NCBI RefSeq assembly: GCF_030254825.1
Contig: NC_083350.1
Coordinates: 111,557,024 to 111,621,023 of the forward strand
DNA: 64,000 bases
Reading direction: 5' to 3'
Origin: Meriones unguiculatus
Taxonomy: Eukaryota > Chordata > Mammalia > Rodentia > Muridae
Part shown: piece by piece, positions 32,843 to 44,800 of the stretch
How positions within the stretch are numbered: position 1 is the first letter of the stretch
Layout: every line of letters begins with the position of its first letter
Translations under genes and position numbers: made by a program
The notes under the pieces: model-generated
The model's database searches: none
What the model saw: only the letters and a program-made list of their open reading frames with translations
What the model was told of the DNA's origin: nothing

Positions 32843-35800
32843 CTATATAAGTGAGTATACACCGTGTGTGTCTTTTTGCTTCTGGGACAACTCACTCAGG
32901 ATGATCCTTTCCGGATCCCACCATTTACCTGCAAATTTCATGATTTCCTTATTTTTCATTGCTGAGTAATATTCCATTGTGTAGATGTACCACAGTTTAT
33001 GCATCCATTCTTCAGTTGAGGGGCATCTGGGTTGTTTCCAGCTTCTGGCTATTACAAATAAAGCTGCTACAAACATGGTTGAGCAAATGTCCTTTTTGTG
33101 TACTTGAGCCTCTTTTGGATATATGCCCAGTAGTGGTATGGCTGGATCTTGAGGAAGCGATATTCCTAGTTGTCTGAGAAAGCGCCAGATTGATTTCCAG
33201 AGTGGTTGTACAAGTTTACATTCCCACCAGCAGTGCAGAAGGCTTCCCCTTTCTCCACAACCTCTCCAGCATGTGTTGTCACTTGAGTTTTTGATCTTGG
33301 CCATTCTGATGGGTGTAAGGTGAAATCTCAGGGTTGTTTTGATTTGCATTTCCCTAATGGCTAGTGAGGTTGAGCATTTCTTTAAGTGCTTCTCTGCCAT
33401 TCGGTATTCTACAGAGAATTCTCTGTTTAGCTCTGTTCCCCATTTTTTAAGTGGATTACTTGGTTTGCTGCTTTTCAGCTTCTTTAGTTCTTTATATATA
33501 CTGGATATGAGTCCTCTGTCAGATAAAGGGTTGGTGAAGATTCTTTCCCAATCTGTAGGCAGTCGCTTTGTTTTGGTGATGGTCTCCTTTGCTTTGCAGA
33601 AGCTTTTCAGTTTCATGAGGTCCCATTTATTGATTGTTGCTCTTAGAGCCTGTGCTGTTGGTGTTCTGTTCAGGAAGTTTTCTCCTGTACCAATGAGTTC
33701 TAGGGTATTCCCCACTTTTTTTTCTAGCCGATTTAATGTGTCAGGTTTTATGTTGAGGTCTTTGATCCACTTGGACTTCAGTTTTGTGCAGGGTGATAAG
33801 TATGGAACTATTTTCATTTTTTCTACATGTAGACATCCAGTTGGACCAGCACCGTTTGTTGAATATGCTATCTTTTTTCCATTGTATGGTTTTGGCGCCT
33901 TTGTCAAAGATCAGGTGTCCATAAGTGTGTGGGTTTATTTCTGGGTCCTCTGTTCGGTTCCAATAATCCACTATTCTGTTATTATGCCAGTACCATGCAG
34001 TTTTTAAAACTGTTGCTCTATAGTACAACTTAAGATCAGGGATGGAGATACCTCCAGATGATCTTTTATTGTAGAGGATTGTTTTAGCAATTTTGGGTTT
34101 CTTGTTATTCCATATGAAGTTGAGAATTTTTCTTTCTAGGATTGTAAAGACTTGTGTTGGTAATTTGATGGGAATTGCATTGAATCTGTAGATTGCTTTT
34201 GGTAAAATGGCCATTTTTACTATGTTAATCCTGCCAAGCCGTGAACATGGGAGATCTTTCCATCTTCTCATATCTTCTTCTAATTCTTTCTTCAGAGACT
34301 TGAAATTTTTTTCATACAAGTCTTTGACTTCCTTGGTTAGGGTTACTCCGAGGTACCTTATGTCATTTGTGGCTATTGTGAAGGGTGTTGTTTCCCTAAT
34401 TTCTTTCTCAGCCCTTTTGTCTTTTGTATACAGGAGGTCTACTGATAATTTTGAGTTAATTTTGTATCCAGTCATTTTACTGAAGGTGTTTATCAGCTGT
34501 AGGAGTTCCCTGGTAGAGTTTTTGGGGTCACTCACATATACTATCATATCATCTGCAAATAGTGATAATTTGACTTTTTCCTTTCCAATTTGTATCCCCT
34601 TGATCTCCTTCAACTGTCTTATTGCTCTAGCAAGGACTTCCAGCACTATGTTGAAGAGATATGGAGAGAGTGGGCAGCCTTGTCTTGTCCCTGATTTCAG
34701 TGGGATTGCTTTAAGTTTCTCTCCATTCAGTTTGATGTTGGCTATAGGTTTGTTGTATATTGCCTTTACTGTGTTTAGATATGTGTCTTGTATCCCTGAT
34801 CTCTCCAATACTTTAAACATGAATGGATGTTGGATTTTGTCAAATGCTTTTTCAGCATCTAGGGAGATTATCATGTGGTTTTTTTCTTTCAGTTTGTTAA
34901 TATGGTGGATCACATTGATGGATTTCTGTATATTGAACCACCCCTGCATACCTGGGATGAAGCCTACTTGGTCATGGTGGATGATATCTTTGATGTGTTC
35001 TTGTATTCGGTTTGTGAGTATTTTGTTGAGTATTTTTGCATCAATGTTCATAAGGGTGATTGGTCGGAAATTCTCTTTTTTTGTTGGGTCTTCGTGAGGT
35101 TTAGGTTCCAAGGTGACTGTGGCTTCATAGAATGAATTTGGTAATGTTCCTTCTGTTTTGATTTTGTGGAATAGTTTGAAGAGAACTGGAGTTAGCTCTT
35201 TTTTGAATGTTTGGTAGAATTCTGCACTGAAACCATCAGGTCCCGGGCTGTTTTTGGATGGGAGACTTTTGATGACTGCTTCTATTTCCTTGGAAGATGT
35301 AGGACTATTTAATTGATTTACCTGGTCCTGATTTAGCTTTGGTAAGTGGAATCGATCAAGAAAATTGTCCATTTCATTTAAATTTTCAAATTTTGTTGCA
35401 TATAGACTTTTGAAGTAAGTCCTAATGATTGCTTGGTTTTCCTCATTGTCTGTAGTTATGTCCCCCTTTTCATTTCTGATTTTGTTGATTTGGATGGTGT
35501 CTTGCTGCCTTTTAGTTAGCTTGGCTAAGGGTTTGTCTATCTTGTTGATTTTCTCAAAGAACCAGCTCTTGGTTTCATTGATTCTTTGAATTGTTTTATT
35601 TGTTTCTAATTGATTGATTTCAGCCCTGAGTTTGATTATTTCCAGTCGTCTGCTCCTTCTTGGTGTGTCTGCTTCTTCTTTTTCTAGGGTTTTTAAGTGA
35701 GCCATTAAGTTGCTTGAATGCGCTGTCTCAAATTTCTTCTTGAAGGCACTTAGTGCTATGAACTTTCCTCTTAGCACTGCTTTCATTGTGTCCCACAAGT

Positions 35801-36659
35801 TTGGGTATGTTGTGTCTTCATTTTCATTGATTTCTAGAAAGACTTTAATTTCTTTCTTTATTTCTTCCCTGACCCAGCTGTCATTTAGTAACAAGTTCAG
35901 TTTCCATGTGTGTGTAGGCTTTTTGTTGAGGTCCAGCTTTAGTCCATGGCGATCAGATAGGATACAAAAGATTATTTCAACCTTCTTGTATCTGTTGAGG
36001 CTTGCTTTGTGACCAACTATGTGGTCTATTTTGGAGAAGGTTCCATGAGGTGCTGAGAAGAAGGTAAATTCTTTTGTGTTTGGGTGTAAGGTTCTGTAAA
36101 TGTCTGTTAGGTCCATTTGATTCATGACCTCTGTTAGAGATATTGTTTCTTTGTTTAATTTCTGTTTTGTTGACCTGTCCTTTGTTGAGAGTGGGGTGTT
36201 GAAGTCTCCCACTATTAGTGTGTGAGGATCTATGTGTGGTTTAAGTCTTATCAATGTTTCTTTCACAAATGTGGGTGCCCTTGTATTTGGGGCATAGATG
36301 TTCAGGATTGTGATGTCTTCTTGGTGGAATTTTCCCTTGATGTGTATGAAGTGTCCTTCCCCATCTCTTTTGATTAATTTTGGTTGAAAGACTATTTTAT
36401 CAGATATTAGAATGGCTACTCCTGCTTGCTTCTTGTGTCCATTTGCTTGAAAAGCGGTCTTCCATCCCTTTACCCTCAGGTAATGTCTATCTTTGTGACT
36501 TAGGTGTGTTTCTTGAATACAACAGATTGCTGGGTTTTGTTTACACATCCATTCTGCTAGTCTGTGTCTTTTTATTGGAGAATTAAGTCCATTGATATTG
36601 AGAGAGATTAATGACCAGTGGCTGTTAGATCCTTTGAATATGATGTTTGCTGTGGTCAT
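32843..36659 (-). pseudogene. L1 ORF2 (endonuclease-reverse transcriptase), near full length, one frameshift
   Basis: The minus-strand frame opens at 36,659 and stays open for about 970 codons, then continues in another frame to 32,843. The total of about 1,270 codons is close to the usual ~1,280. The N-terminus is the apurinic-like endonuclease (SLNINGLNS, QETHLS, VGDFNTPLS). The reverse transcriptase follows, with FADD at residues 701-704, then the cysteine-rich C-terminus (CWRGCGERGSLLHCWWEC). Two lesions are visible. The SDHH endonuclease motif reads SDRH (codon 237, CGC at 35,949-35,951), changing a catalytic histidine. An extra T in a run at 33,817-33,822 (six, versus five in the copies at 27,210 and 43,545) shifts the frame. 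Confidence 0.9.
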
Positions 36660-36866
36660 CAGGTTGTGTGCTTGGTTGCTTTTTGTTTTACTGTAGTGGG
36701 GTTATTTATTTTCTGTGTTTTCTTGAATGTAGCTAGCTTTCTTGGGTTGTATTTTCCTTTCCAGTGTCTTCTGTAATGCTGGATTTGTTTGTAGGTATTG
36801 TTGAAATTTGTTTTTGTCATTGAATATCTTGTTTTCTCCGTCTATGAGGACTGAGAGTTTTGCAGG

Positions 36867-37929
36867 CTATAGTAGCCTGGGCTGACATCTGTGTTCTCTT
36901 AGGGTCTGCATGATATCAGTCCAGGCCCTTCTGGCTTTCATAGTCTCTGTTGAAAAGTCAGGTGTGATTCTAATGGGTTTGCCATTATATGTTACTTGGC
37001 CTTTTTCTCTTGCAGCTTTTAGTATTTTTTCTTTGTTCTGTACACTTACAGTTTTGATTATTATGTGGCGGGAGGATTTTCTTTTCTGATCTAATTTATT
37101 GGGTGTTCTATAGGCCTCTTGTATTCTTATTGGTCTCTCCTTTAAGTTGGGGAAATTTTCTTCAATGATTTTGTTGAAAATATTTTCTGGGCCTTGGTGC
37201 AGGGAATCTTCTTTTTCCTCTATTCCTATTATTCTTAGGTTTTGTCTTTTTATGTTGTCTTGAATTTCTTGGACGGTCTGTGTCAGGAATTTTTTAGATT
37301 TAACGTTTTCTTTGACAGATACATCTATTTCTTCCATTGTATCTTCCACACCTGAGATTCTTTCTTCCATTTCTTGTATCCTATTGGTTATGCTAACCTC
37401 TGTAGTTCCTGCTTTCTTCCCTAAGTTCTTTCTCTCCACAATTTCTTCCATTTGTGTTTTTTTTTTTTAATTTTTCCAATTCTATCTTCAGGTCTTGAGC
37501 TATTTTGTTGGTTTCCTTCCCCTGTCTGACTGTATTTTCATGTTTTTCCGTCAATTCCTTCAGTTATTTGTTTGAACAATCCACTGTTTCTTTTATTTCA
37601 TTCAGTGATTTTCCTCTCTAAAGGCCACAGACTATTTGGCTGCAGCTTCCTGTATTTCTTCACGGATGGCCATAATCTCCTTGTCTTTAATTTCCTCCAT
37701 TTCTTTACGGATAGCCATGATCTGTTTGTTTTTTATCTTCCTCTAATTATTTTCGTATTTTATTTGTTTCCTCTGTTATCTTCTTCATGAGCATAGATGT
37801 TAGGTCATCTCCTTGAATTTCATTTATGCTGAGGTGTCTAGGGCTATTTGCCCCTGGATAACTGGGTTCTGGAGATGCCATATTGCTCTGGCTTTTGTTG
37901 GTTGGACTTTTACGCTGTCCTCTACCCAT
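36867..37929 (-). pseudogene. L1 ORF1 (RNA-binding chaperone), broken
   Basis: The frame opens with MGRGQRKSPTNKSQSN at 37,929 and closes at 37,747. ORF1 sequence resumes in another frame at 37,451 (about 194 codons) and covers the coiled-coil end, the RRM (LRIIGIEE) and most of the C-terminal domain. A TAG at 36,867-36,869 replaces the tyrosine codon found at this place in the copy at 50,771-51,094, removing about the last 60 residues. At least one frameshift lies in the coiled-coil region (37,450-37,750). It cannot make normal ORF1p. Confidence 0.85.
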
Positions 37930-39143
37930 TGGGCTATCTTAGTTGTTTGAATTTAGTTTCTGGTTGTTCCTGGACTCTTGTAGTGGAGAGAATCCCTTTG
38001 GCAGGAGGATGGTTTTTCCTGAAAGAACCTTTTCCAGCTTTTTGGGTATAGTCACTGGATGTCCAGTGTTTTTCAGGAGTTGCTACAGCTCACCTCAGGC
38101 ATAGAGACCTGGGTAGTAACTGTGGTCCTGATTAGTCGAGAGGGCTCTCCTCTCACTGGGAGAAGTCCTGGAGACAGTTGCCCTCCTTCTGGGTTTCTTG
38201 CTGTAAATTTAGTGATCAGCTGCTGTAACCTGTGTGTCCCGTGGTTTGTTTGGTTTTGTTAGGGATAACTGGTTGCCCCTTGGAGCAGTATCTGGGGTGT
38301 TGATCTCAGGGTTCCCGGTCTTTTGTAGGTCTGAGTTTAGGGCTCTGTGCCCCAGAACCCAAGAGGTAATTTGTGGCGGGTGAGTACTGCTCTGGTGTCT
38401 TGGGGCGCACAGTTCTTCTTGTAAGGTGTATTTGGTACAATGCAGGCCTCTGGGCTGGTGGAGCGTGCGCCCGCCTGCTAGTCTGCGGAAGCTGAGTTTC
38501 TGATCACTCTGTGCTTCCTGTTTGGGCCCAGATCTGTGATGGCTGGGCGTACTCACCTGTCTGCGATCTGCAGGCTGCTAGACTTTCCCTAGGTGACCCC
38601 AGCAGCACGGTTTCTTCCTTCCCTGTGGGGTCCTCTCTGGACAGGGGTTCCCAGTCCCTGTTGTACTGGGGCGCACAGCTTGTCTGTACCGCTGAGCTGA
38701 GCGTGCAGATCTCTGGGCGGCAGGAGCTCAGTTGTGTTGGCGGTGGGTACCAGCTGTCCTAGCGACCTTCCAGGGATAGACTGGGTGACCCGTGATCAGT
38801 CTGGCATCTTTGCTTCCCAGTGGGGTCCCCCCGCGGCTGGGACTCCCAGCCTCAGGCACCCTTGTGCTCACGGATCAGCCTGGAAAAGTGATTGGGACAC
38901 GGACGCTTGCGGCTCCAGCCAGGAGACACAAAGCCCGCGTTACCCGGGATTTCTTCTGGGTTCTGGCTGGGTAGCTGTGAGTGGACCCGACTGATTCCCA
39001 CACCGTGGGAGCCTCCCCTCACCTGGGAAGCACGATTGATGTAGTTTCAGGGCCCAGAGTTCAGTCTCCTGGTTTCTGTATGGCGAGTGCTGTCCTGCTT
39101 CTCAAACGCGGTGCTCTCCCGGCGCCGCCATCTTGGCTCCCCC
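37930..39143 (-). promoter_or_regulatory. L1 5' UTR with internal promoter
   Basis: About 1.2 kb of GC-rich sequence upstream of ORF1, without tandem monomers of the mouse type that I can see. The first bases on the minus strand, GGGGGAGCCAAGATGGCGGC, include a YY1-type site (CAAGATGGCGGC at 39,124-39,135), as at the start of human L1, where YY1 fixes the transcription start. The end of the 5' UTR lies exactly at the TSD, so the copy is full length at its 5' end. Confidence 0.85.
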
Positions 39144-39159
39144 TAATTTATATATTTTC
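39144..39159. repeat. Right target-site duplication (16 bp)
   Basis: TAATTTATATATTTTC, identical to 30,497-30,512. The old L1 resumes at the next base. Confidence 0.95.
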
Positions 39160-39765
39160 AATATCAGTCCTCTATCAGAAATGTAATTGATAAAAATATT
39201 TTTCCCTTCTGTAGGTTGTTGATTTGTCTGAATTATGGTGTCCTTTATCTTACAAAAGCATTTCAACTTTACGAGGTCTCATATATTGAATGTTGAGCTT
39301 ATTACTGGTTCTAATAGTGTTCTATTCAGAAAGTCATTTCCTGTGTCTATGAGTTAAAAACTATTCCCCACTTTCTCTTCTATTGGTTTTGTGTATCCGA
39401 GTTTATGTTGAAGTATTTGATTCATTTGGAGTTGAGTTTTATGTATAATTGTAACTATACATAAAATCTAAATGGTCTATTTAGATTCTTTAACATTCAG
39501 ACACTCAGTTTGATCAGTACCATGTGGGGAAGAAGATTTTGTTGTTGTTGTTGTTGTTTTATTGTATATCTTTGGCTTCTTTACCAAAAATGAGGTCTGC
39601 GTAGATGTAGGAATTTATGTCTGAATCTTCAATTTCATTCCATTGATCAGTGTGATACTAAGATGTTTGTGTTTTTGTAGCTTGGAAATAAAATTTGAGG
39701 TTGAACCTCTGAAGTTCTTTTATTATTTAATATTGTTTTACCTATTCTGGGTTACTTTCATACCC
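39160..39765 (-). mobile_element. Old L1 ORF2, right part of the split target
   Basis: Continuation of the old minus-strand L1 from 30,496: AATATCAGTCCTCTATCAG onward aligns in order with 33,505-34,100. It ends near 39,765, where the orientation of the L1 sequence flips. Confidence 0.8.
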
Positions 39766-40790
39766 AAGCCCCAAAAGACTCAACAGACCAATTGAAAGAG
39801 AATTGCAGACAAAATTTTCTTATGAACATAGATTTAAAAAATTCTCAATAAAATACTTGCAAAATAAATCCAAGAATATGCCAAAAAATCAGTCACCATG
39901 ATAAAGTAGTCTTAATCCCAGAGATGCAGGAATGAGTCAATATATGTGAATTAATAAATGCAATCCATGAAACTAACTAAAAAAAGTCATATTTTCATTT
40001 CATTACATGCAGAAAAGATCTTTGACAAACTACAAAATCCCTTCATAAAATAGTTTTGGAAAGATTATGGATTCAAGGAAGTTACCTCAACATAACAGAG
40101 GCAATTTACAGCAAGTCCATAGCCAACAACTTAAATGGAGACAAATTCAAAGCCCAAAGTCCACAAGACAATGTTGTCCCGTATCTCTATATTTATTCAA
40201 TATAGTACTTGAAGTCTGAGCTACAGAATTAAAACACTTGAAAGTGATCAGGGGATGCAAATTGTAAAGGGAGAAGTCCAAGTATCAGCTTTTGCAGATG
40301 ATATGACAGGATACATAACTGATCATAAAAAATTCTACTAGGAAACTACTACCCCTGATGAACACATTCAGCAAAGTTCCTGGATAAAAAGGTGACTCTA
40401 AAATGTCACTAACCCTGCTATATATAAATGACAAACAGTATGTGGAAGAAGCCAAGGAAACAACACCTTTCATAATAGCCTCAGATAGTACAAGCTACCA
40501 TGAGGTAACCCTAATCAGTCATGTGAAAGACTTGTATGATAAAACTTTAAGTCACCGAAGAAAGAAACTAAAGAAGGTATCAGAAGATGGAAAGATCTTT
40601 CATGCTCATGGATCAGTAGGATTAACGTAGTAAAAATGGTCATGCTACCAAAAGCAATCTACTGATTCAATGTAATTCCCATCTAAATTCCAACACAATT
40701 GTTAGCAGATGTTGAAAAGATTATCTTTAGTTTTAGAGGAAAACACAATATTTTTCACTCCTAAAAGAAAAATACATATACTGAGAAAAA
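39766..40790 (+). mobile_element. Old L1 ORF2 segment in opposite orientation (5' inversion)
   Basis: Plus-strand ORF2 reverse-transcriptase region, degraded (TTTGCAGATGATATGACAGG is the FADD region near 40,293). It abuts the minus-strand part of the same age at 39,765, so it most likely is the inverted 5' end of that element. The stretch 40,791-41,821 contains nothing I can name. Confidence 0.7.
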
Positions 40791-41821
40791 TATTGCCTTC
40801 CTCAATGAAAGCAAGTTAAAAGGTAATAATGAGTTGCTTTTGTAGCTAATGATGGTGTATATTTCATAAAATAATATTTTATCTAAGTAAGATAGTTAAA
40901 AGTATGAGTTAAGTGTTTTTTTTCATTGTGGAGACCGTTATTATGTGTGTGGGAATGTGGGAATTCTCTGTAGGAATGTGAATTAGCATAATATTTATAA
41001 TTCAGAATAAATTCAGGCTTAAAACAATAGTAACTTTTTATAACAGTGTAACAAAATTAATGTATTCACATCATTCTCAAGAATACACTCAGAAGTAAAC
41101 AGTAGTTTTTATTGTTAAAATATGCTTTAGAAAGAACTTCAGTTTTTTTTTTATTATTGTAACTGGGCAATTTATAATTTTGGCTTTGAGAATGTAGGAA
41201 ATGTGTCAGAAAGTCAGCTAAGTGCTAACTGCATAACAGGTAAAGTCCATAAGTGTGACTTTATAGTTGATATCTCATTTTTTTTCTGCAGTGTTAGTCA
41301 ACACAACGAACACCATTTTAGACTTTGAGATGACAACTTGTTTCTCATCTTCATTATGATTAGCAAGTAGCAGAGCCACGCTTCAGTGAGTCTGAGATTT
41401 AACCAATATTTTGACATAAAACCTCAAAAAATTGAAACAAATTTACTTTAAAAACTAGAACATAAAAAACATATGTCATTAATGTTCCCATATCTACACT
41501 TAGGACACGTGACTTTCTATGTGTAAAGGAACCATTTAACATTTTGATTACACCTAAACTAAATCTTTAAGAATGAAAATGACTTAGCAAAAAGACATGA
41601 AGATATTAGAATAGCAAAGCCTGTTTGTGGGTGGCTTTCACTTGTTGGAAAGGATGACTTCCCAGCCTTTGATTATCAGTCTGTAGGTTTCTTTACCAGT
41701 GAAGACTATCTCTTAGAGATAACATGGATTTGTTTCTTTCTTTCATAATCCCATAAACTGGTATGCATCTTTGAAAAGGTGAATTGAAACTATCAACATT
41801 GGAAAATGTAATCCAGGGGAG

Positions 41822-44800
41822 TTTTCTTTTTTTTTAATTTTTATTTTTTTAATATTCATCACTGGTTATTTACTTTGTATACCAGCTATAGCCCCCTCCC
41901 TCATTCCCTCCCAATCCCACCTTCCCTCCCTCATCTCCTCCCTGTCCCTTTCCAGGTCCACTGCTAGGGGAGATCCTCCTCCTCTTCCATCTGACTGAGC
42001 CTAGCTTATCAGGTATCTTCAGTACTGGCTGCAATGTCCTCCTCTGTGGCCTAGCAAGGCTGTTCCTCTGTCAGGGGTTGGGGGAGGTAAAGGAGCCAGT
42101 CCTTGAGTTCATGTCAGAAATAGTTCCTGTTCCCCTTACTAGGAAAACCCACTTGGATACTGAGCTACCATGGGCTACATTCGAGCAGGGGTTCTAGGTT
42201 ATATCCAAACATGGCACTTGATTGGAGAAATGGTCTCATAGAGGAACCCCATGCCTTGATATATTTTGTCCTTGTGGAGCTCCTGGCCTCTCCAGGTCAT
42301 ATTAATTCCCCCTTTTATCATATGATTCCTGCACTCTGCTGAAGGTTTGGTTATGGGTCACAGCATCTGCTTTGATATGCTGCGAGGTAGAGTCTTTCAG
42401 AAGCCCTCTGTCGTAGGCTCCTGTCCTGTTTCTTGTTTTCTCCTACTTTCCATGTCCATCTCTTTTGTCTTTCTAAGTGAAGATTGATCATCTTACCCTG
42501 GGGTCCTCTTTCTTCTTTATATTTTTTAGGTGTATAGATTTCATCATGTTTATAATATCTTATAGGACTATATGAGTGAGTATATACCATGTGTGTCTTT
42601 CTAATCCTGGGATACCTCACTCAGGATGATCTTTTCTAGATCCCACCATTCCCCTGAAAATTTCATGATTTCCTTGTTTTTAATTGCTGATTAGTATTCC
42701 ATTGTGTAAAAGTACCACAATTTATGTATCCATTCCTCCATTGAGGGACATCTGGGTTGTTTCCAGCTTCTGGCTATTACGAATAAAGCTGCTATGAACA
42801 GGGTTGAGCAAATGTCCTTGTTGTGTACTTGAACATCTTTTGGATATATGCCTATGAGTGGTATAGTTAGATCTTGAGGAAGTACTGTTCCTAATTGTTT
42901 GAGAAAGAACCAGATTGATTACCAAACTGGTTCTACAAGTTTACATTCCCACCATCAATGGAGGAGGGTTCCTCTTTCTCTCCAACATTTCCAGCATGTG
43001 TTGTCACTTGAGTTTTTTATTTTAGCCATTCTGATAGTTATAAGTTGAAATCTCAGGGTCGTTTTGATATGCATCTCTCTCATGGCTAAGGATGTTGAGC
43101 ATCTCTTTATGTGTTTCTCTGCCATTCTATACTCTTCTACGGACAATTCTCTGTTTAGCTCCGTACCCCATTTTTTAATTGGATTACTAGATTTCTTGCT
43201 TTTAAACTTATTTAGTTCTTCATATATTCTGGATATCAGCCCTCTGTCAGATATAGGGAGGGTGAAGATCCTTTCCCAGTCTGTAGGCTGTCGCTTTTTT
43301 CTAATGACAGTGTCTTTTGCTTTACAAAAGCTTTTCAGTTTCATGAGGTCCCATTTATTGATTGTTGCTCTTAGAGCCTGTGCTGTTGGTGTTCTGTTCA
43401 GGAAGTTGTCTCCTGTTCCAATGAATTCTAGGCTCTTCCCCACTTGTTCTTCTAACTGATTTAGAGTATCTGATTTTATGTTGAGGTCTTTGATCCACTT
43501 GGACTTTAGTTTTGTGCAGGGTGATAAATATGGATCTATTTTCATTTTTCTGCATGTAGACATCTAGTTGGACCAACACTATTTGTTGAAGATGCTGTCT
43601 TTTTTCATTGAATGGTTTTGGCTTCTTTGTAAAATATCAAGTATTCATAGGTGTGTGGGTTTACTTCTGGGTCTTCTATTCAGTTCCATTAATCCTCCTT
43701 TCTGTTTCTATGCCAATATCATTCAGTTTTTATTACTATTGTTCTGTAGTACAGCTTGAGATTAGGGATGGTGATACCTCCAGATGATCTGTTGTTGTAT
43801 AGAATCTTTTTGGAAATTCGGGAAATTTTGATTCTCCATCATATGAAGCTGAGAATTTTTCTTTCAGGGTCTGTAAAGAATTGTGTTTGTACTTTGATGG
43901 GATAACATTGAATCTGTAGATTGCTTTTGGCAGGATGGCCATTTTCACTATGTTAATTCTACCAATCCATTAGCACAGGATTCTTTCCATCTTCTGATAT
44001 CTTCTTCAATTTTTTTTTCTTCAGAGAATTGAATCTTTTTTCAAACAGGTCTTTCACATGCTTTGTTAGAGTCACCCCAAGGTACTTTATGTTATTAGTG
44101 GCTACTGTGAAGGGTGTTGTTGCCCTGATTTCTTTCTTGGCCCTTTTGACTTTTACATAGAGGAAGGCTTCTGATCTTTTTGAGTTGATTTTGTATCCTG
44201 CCACTTTGGTGAAGGTATTCATCAGCTCAAGGAGTTTTCTGGTTGAATTTTTGGGGATGCTCATGTATACTATCATGTCATCTGTGAATAGTGAAACTTT
44301 GACCTCTTCCTTTCCTATTTGTATCCCCTTGATCTCCTTTATTTGTCTTATTGCTCTAGCTAGGGCTTCCAGTACTATGTTGAATAGATATTGAGAGAGT
44401 GGACAGCCTTGCCTTGTCCCTGATTTCAGTGGTACTGATTTAAGTTTCTCTCCATTGAGTTTGATGTTGGAGATAGGCTTGCTGTATATTGCCTTTACTA
44501 TATTTAAGTATGTGTCTTGTATTCTTGATCTTGCCAAGACTTTAAACATAAATGGATGTTGGACTTTGTCTAATGCTTTTTCAGCATCTAAGGAGATGAT
44601 CTTATGGTTTTTCTCCTTCAGTTTCTTTATTTGGTGGATTACATTGATGGATTTCCGTATACTGAACCACCCTTGCATGCCTGGGTTAAAGCCTACTAGA
44701 TCATGGTGGATGATATCTTTGATGTGTTCTTGGGACTCGGTTTGCAAGTATTTTATTGAGTATTTTTGCATCAATGTTCATAAAAGAGATAGGTCTGAAG

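Larger units (their letters stand above)
30513..39143 (-). mobile_element. Single 8.6-kb insertion: full-length L1 plus transduced retroviral env-LTR
   Basis: One 16-bp TSD encloses, in minus-strand order: L1 5' end (39,143), 5' UTR, ORF1, ORF2, 3' UTR, an A9 tract (32,114-32,122), about 1.59 kb of endogenous retrovirus sequence (32,113-30,524), and an A10 tract (30,514-30,523). No TSD or other junction separates the L1 from the retroviral part. The simplest reading is retrotransposition of a read-through RNA that started at the L1 promoter and was polyadenylated at the signal in the retroviral LTR. An alternative is template switching between two RNAs during reverse transcription. Confidence 0.85.

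Noticed and set aside
34207..35097. 296-codon open frame on the plus strand
   Set aside because: It is the antisense of the L1 ORF2 reverse-transcriptase region. Antisense of AT-rich L1 coding DNA is often open, and similar frames appear opposite other L1 copies.
38209..38994. Several open frames in a GC-rich stretch that could suggest a CpG-island gene
   Set aside because: The stretch is the L1 5' UTR, fixed between ORF1 and the TSD. GC-rich sequence lowers stop frequency.
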